Shown here: one piece after another, positions 6,827 to 11,782 of the stretch | How positions within the stretch are numbered: position 1 is the stretch's first letter | Layout of the letters: each line of letters starts with the position of its first letter | From: Nostoc sp. CHAB 5715 | Lineage (GTDB): Bacteria > Cyanobacteriota > Cyanobacteriia > Cyanobacteriales > Nostocaceae | Length of the DNA stretch: 11,782 bases | Direction: 5' to 3' | NCBI RefSeq assembly: GCF_020829685.1 | Contig: NZ_JAIVFR010000091.1 | Location: forward strand, 1-11,782 | The notes under the pieces: model-generated | Seen by the model: only the letters and a program-made list of their open reading frames with translations | The model's database searches: none | What the model was told of the DNA's origin: nothing | Position numbers and translations under genes: made by a program

Positions 6827-9214
6827 ATGCCTAGACTTACGGTTCCACCCAATTTCACAGGCACTGCTGGTTCCGACACTTTAATTGGGGAAGATTTAAA
6901 TAAATTTCCAGCAATTGGGATTGATATTTTAACTAGAGGTTTCATTGATACAGGCTTAGGAAAGGACACCATTAAAGGCAACGGCACTGGCGGTAAAGGG
7001 GCTGATGGTGTTATCGATAAGAACGGCAATGGCAGTGAAGGCGGTGCTGGAATCGGCATCAGCAATAATGGCAATCTGAATGCTGGGTCGGGCGACGACG
7101 CTATTATAAGTAAGGGCATTGGGGGTAGTGGAGGCGACGGTGCAGGAAGTTATCCCACCACCAATTCTGGCTCTAATGGCGGCAGTGGCGGTGTAGGGAC
7201 AGGCATCAGCAACATTAGCATCCTTAATACTGGGTTGGGCAATGACACTATCATCGGCAATGGCACTGGCGGCAACGGCGGAAACGAGGGCGGTCGATAC
7301 GCCGGTGGCGACGGTGGATTTGGGACTGGCATCAGCAACAGTGGCAAACTGAATACTGGGTTGGGCAATGACATTATCACTGGCACTGGTCAGGGCGGCA
7401 CTGGTGCTGATGGCTTTGGCGGCGGCAGGGGTGGATATGCGACTGGCATCAGCAACACTGGGCAACTGGATACCGGAGACGGAAATGACGCGATTGCCGG
7501 CATCGGTATGGGCGGCATTCCCGGCTTCGGGTTTGTTAGCCGTTTTGGCAGTGTAGGGACTGGCATCAGCAATAATGGCAGTCTCAATACAGGCTCAGGA
7601 AATGACACAATCACTGGCACTGGTACAGGCGGTGGCAGCTTTCTTGACTTTTTTTTCAATAGCAATACTGCCAATACTGCAACTGGCATCAGCAACAGTG
7701 GGCAACTGGATACCGGAGACGGAGAAGACAGGATCATAGGCACTGGCACTAGTATTGCCACCTTCGGCGGCAATTATGGAAGAACTGGCGGCATCCAGAA
7801 CATGAAAGGTGCCACCATCACCACAGGGCAGGGCAACGACACAATTACTGGTTCTGGCAACAGTTTAGTCTCCAACCTCATCGTTATAGGCATCTCCAAC
7901 GATGGAGTCATTGATACTGGCAATGGTTGTGACATCCTTACGGGACTTGCTAGCACAACAATTAGTGATACTGACTATACCAGCGGCATCCAGAACATGA
8001 AAGGTGCCACCATCACCACAGGGCAGGGCAATGACACTATCATCGGCAATGGCACTGGCGGTCGTAGAAGCAACAATCCGCCCGACGGCGGCGGTGGTGG
8101 TACTGGAACAGGCATCAGTAACAGTGGCAAACTGAATGCAGGGGACGGAAATGACACGATCGCTGGCACTGGTCAGGGCGGCACTGGTGGTGAAAATCGT
8201 GGCGGCGACGACGGCGGATTTGGGATAGGTATCAGCAACACTGGGCAACTGGATACTGAAGACGGAAATGGCAGTCTGAATGCAGGGGATGGCAATGACA
8301 CTATAAGTGGCACTGGTCAGGGCGGTAATGGTAGTAATAGCGTTTACGTTGATAAGGGTAATGGTGGTAATGGAACAGGTATTAGTAACAGTGGCAATCT
8401 GAATGCAGGGCATGGGAATGACACTATCATCGGCACTGGTCAGGGCGGTAAAGGCCGTGATGGTGCTATCAATAAGAACATCAATGGCAGCAAAGGCGGT
8501 GCTGGAATCGGCATCAGCAATAATGGCAATCTGAATGCTGGGTCGGGCGACGACGCTATCATCGGCAAGGGTATTGGGGGTCGTGGAGGCAACGGCTCGG
8601 ATGATTCTGATTTTGATTTTGGATCTGGCACTGCTGGCGGCGGTGGCGGTGCAGGGACAGGCATCAGTAACATTGGCATCCTTAATACCGGGTTGGGCAA
8701 CGATACAATTACTGGTTCTGGCAACGGTTTAGGAGGCAACAACCTCATCGTCATAGGCATCTCCAACGACGGAGTAATTGATACTGGGAATGGTCGTGAC
8801 ATTCTTACCGGACAGGCTACAGCAACAATTGGTGGTGCTGCCTATGGCATTTATGGAAAAGGAACTATCAAGACTGGCGATGGCAATGACAAAATTACAA
8901 CCACCAGTACTATCAATGAAGTTCAACAAAAAGTTACTATTGGTGGCGGTATCAACATTGATCTAGGCACTGGAAATGACTACTTCAAAGGGTTTGGTAC
9001 TGGGACTGTGGATGGTGGAAAAGGTTTTGATACCTTAGACCTGAGTGCTTTCAATCGCTCTGAACTCACTTTTTCTGGTGTAATTTCGAGCAATGCCTTA
9101 AACCCAGCTAACATCAGCTTCAATAACAATAAAAATGTTATTACACTCTCTACTACGGGCTTTGAGAATTTTATCTTTGCAGATGACTCTTTGTCCTACA
9201 GCACTTTAGTCTGA
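6827..9214 (+). CDS. Glycine-rich RTX-like modular repeat protein, 795 aa
   Basis: The protein is built almost wholly of 18 imperfect modules (residues 38 to about 745), 30-50 residues each. Each module starts GIxNxGxLxTGxGNDxIxG and then runs into a variable Gly-rich linker. Module starts are residues 38, 77, 126, 168, 207, 246, 287, 322, 355, 387, 429, 468, 518, 562, 612, 644, 674 and 708. The GxGND core resembles the calcium-binding nonapeptide of RTX proteins, usually with one copy per module, so a calcium-dependent beta-solenoid is likely. The C-terminal 55 residues (GFDTLDLSAF to GFENFIFADDSL) are of the type that ends cyanobacterial RTX proteins and would carry a type I secretion signal. 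There is no Sec signal peptide (MPRLTVPPNFTGTAGSDTL), and no enzymatic or adhesion domain. I infer a secreted or surface structural or adhesive protein. No type I transporter is in the window. GAGG at 6814-6817 is the ribosome site. The gene is richer in G and C than the flanking DNA and has no HIP1 octamer. Confidence 0.8.
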   Translation: MPRLTVPPNFTGTAGSDTLIGEDLNKFPAIGIDILTRGFIDTGLGKDTIKGNGTGGKGADGVIDKNGNGSEGGAGIGISNNGNLNAGSGDDAIISKGIGGSGGDGAGSYPTTNSGSNGGSGGVGTGISNISILNTGLGNDTIIGNGTGGNGGNEGGRYAGGDGGFGTGISNSGKLNTGLGNDIITGTGQGGTGADGFGGGRGGYATGISNTGQLDTGDGNDAIAGIGMGGIPGFGFVSRFGSVGTGISNNGSLNTGSGNDTITGTGTGGGSFLDFFFNSNTANTATGISNSGQLDTGDGEDRIIGTGTSIATFGGNYGRTGGIQNMKGATITTGQGNDTITGSGNSLVSNLIVIGISNDGVIDTGNGCDILTGLASTTISDTDYTSGIQNMKGATITTGQGNDTIIGNGTGGRRSNNPPDGGGGGTGTGISNSGKLNAGDGNDTIAGTGQGGTGGENRGGDDGGFGIGISNTGQLDTEDGNGSLNAGDGNDTISGTGQGGNGSNSVYVDKGNGGNGTGISNSGNLNAGHGNDTIIGTGQGGKGRDGAINKNINGSKGGAGIGISNNGNLNAGSGDDAIIGKGIGGRGGNGSDDSDFDFGSGTAGGGGGAGTGISNIGILNTGLGNDTITGSGNGLGGNNLIVIGISNDGVIDTGNGRDILTGQATATIGGAAYGIYGKGTIKTGDGNDKITTTSTINEVQQKVTIGGGINIDLGTGNDYFKGFGTGTVDGGKGFDTLDLSAFNRSELTFSGVISSNALNPANISFNNNKNVITLSTTGFENFIFADDSLSYSTLV
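7038..7104 (+). repeat. 67-bp exact repeat within the RTX-like gene, copy A
   Basis: These 67 bases recur without a mismatch at 8493-8559, 1,455 nt (485 codons) downstream. Similarity extends well beyond on both sides (about 7000-7255 against 8455-8710, with one codon of length difference in the linker), so modules 2-3 and 14-15 descend from a recent duplication. Confidence 0.9.
7788..7836 (+). repeat. 49-bp exact repeat within the RTX-like gene, copy A
   Basis: These 49 bases, encoding the GIQNMKGATITTGQGN module head, are repeated exactly at 7983-8031, 195 nt (65 codons) away. They define modules 8 and 10, the only two with the IQNMKG opening. Confidence 0.9.
7983..8031 (+). repeat. 49-bp exact repeat within the RTX-like gene, copy B
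   Basis: Second copy of the repeat at 7788-7836. It diverges directly afterwards, where the linker becomes GTGGRRSNNPPDGGGGG in place of SGNSLVSN. Confidence 0.9.
8493..8559 (+). repeat. 67-bp exact repeat within the RTX-like gene, copy B
   Basis: Second copy of the repeat at 7038-7104, in the same reading frame, encoding KGGAGIGISNNGNLNAGSGDDAI except that the first residue differs (E in copy A). Outside the exact core the copies differ by scattered substitutions. Confidence 0.9.
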
Positions 9215-9245
9215 AATTAAAATTACAAGAATCTCACGAAAAATA

Positions 9246-9265
9246 ATTACGAATTACGAATTAAT
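9246..9265. repeat. AATTACG tandem repeat between genes
   Basis: AATTACG is repeated twice and followed by AATTAAT in the 52-nt gap between the convergent RTX-like and SWIM genes. This is another of the short intergenic repeats common in Nostoc-type genomes. No clear terminator hairpin with a T-run is visible for either gene here. Confidence 0.55.
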
Positions 9266-9266
9266 A

Positions 9267-10103
9267 TCAACTTCCTCCCACATTCATTGCTGCTAAAAAA
9301 GCCTTCTGGCTCACATCTCTGTAAACTGTATTTAAATACTTCATTACTACATCACTGGAAGTTGAATTTACTGCATTTTCCTCTTCCTTTGCAAGGGGGA
9401 TTGCTCCTAATACATCTAATACCATCTCATTAGTGGACGGCGCAATTACTACCAATGATGACTCTAGTGGCTCATCATATTGCCAGAAAGAGTCAATTTT
9501 TACTGAGTATTTGTTATTAGGAATTGACTGTTGAATATCGGGCGTTTGTGTGGTAATATGTTGAATCTTGGCACTACGCAATTGACGTAAATCGCTGATA
9601 ATTTGCTCTTTGGTGCGTCCGCGCAATTGAAATAGTACAAAGGGGTCTTCACTGAAGCGATCGCCTAACTGATAGTACAGGGCACCAATGTGTTTACAGG
9701 GATTTGCTTTATCAGGACAAGAGCATTTACTCTGGACATCAGCAAGGGTAAATGGAAATATCGAAAGACCATTAGCTGTGAACACTTCTTCTATATTCTG
9801 TGGCATTTCTCCTGCTAGTAATTTGGCAGCAAAAATTGCCTTGTGAGACATGCTTTCAATTACATAACCCCACTGTTCATCACTAAAAGGTTCAAGGGAA
9901 AGGGAAACTTTATAAGGTTCTACTTCACTACCTTGCACTCTAGCCAATACTTTCGCACCTTTAAATTCGATGCTGAGAACATTTCCTTGACGAGCATAGT
10001 TTCTTGCACGTTCTAAACGCTTTTTAAAACGATAGGAATCTAGCAAATCTAGCCATTGTTGTGACCACCATTCTCGGCTTGCTTGTAATGTGTAATTAGT
10101 CAT
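9267..10103 (-). CDS. SWIM zinc-finger domain protein
   Basis: A 278-residue protein with a SWIM-type zinc finger: CSCPDKANPCKH supplies C127, C129, C136 and H138 in the CxC-Xn-CxH pattern. SWIM domains bind DNA or other proteins and in bacteria often belong to proteins encoded near SWI2/SNF2-type helicases, but no such helicase is in this window. The N-terminal part (1-110) has EWWSQQWLDLLDSYRFKKRLERARNYARQGNV, followed by a beta-rich region (VLSIEFKGAKVLARVQG). This resembles the usual bacterial layout in which a DUF-like beta region precedes the finger. After the finger comes FSEDPFVLFQLRGRTKEQII, also frequent in this group, then a poorly conserved tail. The ATG at 10103 is the first in frame and fits the usual N-terminus. 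It is convergent with the RTX-like gene. The cellular role is unknown. Confidence 0.85.
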   Translation of the reverse strand: MTNYTLQASREWWSQQWLDLLDSYRFKKRLERARNYARQGNVLSIEFKGAKVLARVQGSEVEPYKVSLSLEPFSDEQWGYVIESMSHKAIFAAKLLAGEMPQNIEEVFTANGLSIFPFTLADVQSKCSCPDKANPCKHIGALYYQLGDRFSEDPFVLFQLRGRTKEQIISDLRQLRSAKIQHITTQTPDIQQSIPNNKYSVKIDSFWQYDEPLESSLVVIAPSTNEMVLDVLGAIPLAKEEENAVNSTSSDVVMKYLNTVYRDVSQKAFLAAMNVGGS

Positions 10104-10208
10104 AAATTAATTCAAAAGAATTCAGCACTCAGGAGTCAGAAGTCAGAATTTAAAAGGAATACAGTATAATTGGTAGATTTATGTATCAATTATTTGCCTG
10201 ATTATTTA

Positions 10209-10380
10209 ACCAGGGCTATTTCATTCTCATCTAGCCCGCCTCAGAATAAATTCTGAGGCTAATAACAAAAGTCGTCTTAAGACGACTAAGAAAGGTTTTT
10301 AGTCCACTAAAGTGGACTTGGGCTATAAGAGAGGAACTTCAGTTCTGGGCGGTTTATGTCTAGAACGAAATAGCCCTAGT
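10209..10380. mobile_element. 172-bp MITE-like element with TIRs and ATTTA target duplication
   Basis: The left end ACCAGGGCTATTTCATTCT and the inverted right end ACTAGGGCTATTTCGTTCT match at 17 of 19 positions. The element is flanked by the direct repeat ATTTA (10204-10208 and 10381-10385), as expected of a target-site duplication. The inside has no coding capacity but is full of palindromes: GCCTCAGAAT/ATTCTGAGGC (10238-10259), an 18-bp perfect palindrome centred on TTAA (10270-10287), AGTCCACT/AGTGGACT (10301-10318) and GAACT/AGTTC (10334-10345). I infer a non-autonomous element moved in trans by an IS transposase sharing these ends. The family is not assigned. It ends 34 nt before the aldo/keto reductase ATG, so it forms most of that gene's upstream region. 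Confidence 0.7.
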
Positions 10381-10414
10381 ATTTACTTAGTTTTTCATTA
10401 ATGAGAAAATATTC

Positions 10415-11467
10415 ATGAGATACAAACTTTTGGGCAAAAGTGGGTTAAGAGTCTCTGAACTCTCCTTAGGAACCATGACCTTTGGTGAAGATTGGGGTTG
10501 GGGTGCATCTGTTGACGAAAGTCGTAAAATCTTTGATAGCTATGTAGAAGCAGGGGGAAATTTCATTGACACCGCCAACGGTTATACCGATGGTAGCAGT
10601 GAAAAAATTGTCGGTGAGTTGATTGCTAAAGAACGGGAACGCTTTGTAGTTGCGACAAAATATTCCTTTCCCTTGCAGATGAATGAGAAAAAGGGCGATC
10701 CTAACGCTAGTGGAAACCATCGCAAGAATTTAATTCAGTCTTTAGAAGGTAGCCTGAAACGACTCAATACCGATTACATTGATTTATTCTGGTTACACGC
10801 TTGGGATTTCACAACACCTATTGAAGAAGTATTGCGATCGCTTGATGATGTAGTCCGTCAAGGTAAAGTACTTTACATCGGTATTTCTGACACACCCGCT
10901 TGGATTGTTTCCCAAGCAAATACTATCGCCCAATACCAAGGATGGACGCAGTTTATCGCCCTGCAAATTGAGTATAGTTTAATTCAACGAACACCAGAAC
11001 GTGACTTGCTACCGATGGCTAAAGCTTTCGATTTAGCAGTAACACCGTGGTCGCCTTTAGGTGGTGGTGTGCTTACAGGTAAGTATAATCAGCCTCCTCA
11101 AGAGAGTAGTGAACAAGGAAGATTAGTAAATCCAGCGTTTGGAAATATTTCAGAACGGAATTTAGCGATCGCTAAAGTTGTCAGTGAAGTTGCAACTCAA
11201 ATTGGACACACACCTTCACAGGTAGCATTAGCTTGGTTACACGCTCAAAATGGTGTAATTATTCCGATAATTGGGGCACGTAAATTAACGCAGTTTCAAG
11301 ATAACTTAGCTTCTTTAGATATCACCCTCTCGCCAGAACATTTGCAACGTTTAAATGAAGTGAGTCAAATTGAACTGGGTTTTCCCCATGACTTTTTGCA
11401 CAATGATGTAATTCGCGATCGCCTTTTCGGTGGTACATTCAATACCATAGAAAACCATCGTATTTAA
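10415..11467 (+). CDS. Aldo/keto reductase family oxidoreductase
   Basis: A 350-residue NAD(P)H-dependent aldo/keto reductase with a TIM-barrel fold, soluble in the cytoplasm. The catalytic tetrad is visible: D52 and Y57 in NFIDTANGYTDGSSE, K82 in VVATKYSF, and H128 in YIDLFWLHAWD. The N-terminal strand LRVSELSLGTMTFGEDWGWG is typical of the large bacterial YhdN/Tas-like group. Late cofactor-binding sequence is seen as WSPLGGGVLTGKY (near 214-226) and IPIIGARKLTQFQDN (near 283-297). Length is usual. Substrates of this group are broad (aldehydes and ketones) and cannot be told from sequence. The ATG at 10415 starts directly at the conserved first strand (MRYKLLG). Only a weak GAGAAA precedes it as a ribosome site. 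Most of the upstream DNA is the MITE-like element, so its promoter may be supplied or altered by it. Three HIP1 sites lie within the gene. Confidence 0.93.
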   Translation: MRYKLLGKSGLRVSELSLGTMTFGEDWGWGASVDESRKIFDSYVEAGGNFIDTANGYTDGSSEKIVGELIAKERERFVVATKYSFPLQMNEKKGDPNASGNHRKNLIQSLEGSLKRLNTDYIDLFWLHAWDFTTPIEEVLRSLDDVVRQGKVLYIGISDTPAWIVSQANTIAQYQGWTQFIALQIEYSLIQRTPERDLLPMAKAFDLAVTPWSPLGGGVLTGKYNQPPQESSEQGRLVNPAFGNISERNLAIAKVVSEVATQIGHTPSQVALAWLHAQNGVIIPIIGARKLTQFQDNLASLDITLSPEHLQRLNEVSQIELGFPHDFLHNDVIRDRLFGGTFNTIENHRI

Positions 11468-11583
11468 CTAATAGTCATAAACAGTAACATATTCAGGCAT
11501 TAATACAATCCATCGTTAGAGAGTTTCGCCAAGCCTTGCAATTGTGTAGAGTTAGATATAAAAGGCATTAACAACGTAGAATC

Positions 11584-11782
11584 ATGAGCGACAACAGCAT
11601 TACATCACGTTTGTACCCTACCCGCATTGACATTCCCGCCGAAGCGCGAGTGCAAATCGTGGTAATTCTCAACCAAACTTTGGCAGCTACTTCTGATCTG
11701 AAAACCCAAGCAAAGCAAGCGCACTGGAATGTTAAAGGAACTGACTTTTACCAGTTGCACCTATTAGTTAAATACGATGGTT
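11584..11782 (+). CDS. dps: Dps/ferritin-like DNA-protection protein, 3' end outside the window
   Basis: The first 66 residues of a Dps-type protein (starvation-induced mini-ferritin that binds DNA and stores iron, oxidising Fe(II) with peroxide). Support comes from IPAEARVQIVVILNQTLAATSDLKTQAKQAHWNVKG: the four-helix-bundle helix A with the ferroxidase histidine in AHWNVKG, followed by FYQLH, which holds the second ligand histidine. Directly after LH the sequence reads LLVKYDG, where relatives usually have an acidic Phe-Asp-Glu-like stretch. This is either local divergence or the start of a disruption hidden by the window end. The ATG at 11584 is the natural start, and no strong ribosome site precedes it. 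An A/T-rich AGATATAAAAGG (about 11553-11564) in the 116-nt gap after the reductase could hold its -10 region. Confidence 0.8.
   Translation, partial: MSDNSITSRLYPTRIDIPAEARVQIVVILNQTLAATSDLKTQAKQAHWNVKGTDFYQLHLLVKYDG

Noticed and set aside
6956..8802. Several long open frames on the reverse strand of the RTX-like gene (up to 182 codons), rich in Ala/Thr/Ile/Val or Pro/Leu/Met
   Set aside because: They mirror the Gly-Asn-Gly-Thr repeat codons of the forward gene, have no ribosome sites, match no family, and several overlap each other in different frames.
10209..10380. Palindrome-rich segment considered as a terminator cluster or a structured RNA gene
   Set aside because: The hairpins lack T-runs, and matching terminal inverted repeats with a flanking ATTTA duplication are better explained by a mobile element.

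Overview
The window is chromosomal DNA from a filamentous, Nostoc/Anabaena-type cyanobacterium. The evidence is an overlapping psbD-psbC pair (photosystem II D2 and CP43), repeated HIP1 octamers (GCGATCGC, for example near 517, 2668, 3834, 9658, 10835, 11164 and 11414), GGGCATT heptamer repeats, and other short intergenic repeats common in such genomes.

Layout. 1-174: window edge with a possible truncated reverse-strand gene and a heptamer array. 175-1443, reverse: a class-V PLP aminotransferase lying 24 nt downstream of tRNA-Asn(GUU). 1590-2141, reverse: a YacP/NYN-type nuclease. 2416-3379, reverse: a two-gene unit of a 90-residue hypothetical protein and an orphan CbiO-like ABC ATPase. 3380-3767: a repeat-rich divergent intergenic region carrying the psbD promoter. 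3768-6198, forward: psbD-psbC, closed by a strong terminator at 6242-6270. 6329-6514: a free-standing PCP_red domain protein. 6536-6713: a frameshifted remnant of a Uma2/DUF820 gene. 6827-9214: a 795-residue glycine-rich, RTX-like modular repeat protein. 9267-10103, reverse: a SWIM zinc-finger protein. 10209-10380: a MITE-like element with terminal inverted repeats and a putative target duplication. 10415-11467: an aldo/keto reductase. 11584-end: the 5' part of a dps-like gene.

Functionally the core is the PSII operon. D2 and CP43 are made from one transcript and CP43 translation is coupled to the end of the D2 frame. The rest is ordinary housekeeping genes plus an accessory stretch (6536-10380) with a decayed gene, a repeat protein that has clearly duplicated internally, and a small non-autonomous element.

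The two observations most worth following are these. (1) The conserved GTG start of psbC is absent (GCG in its place), although its Shine-Dalgarno is kept. (2) The RTX-like gene holds long exact internal DNA repeats and a fused module, pointing to recent recombination. I see no defence island, CRISPR array or secondary-metabolite cluster, and no clearly new multi-gene system.
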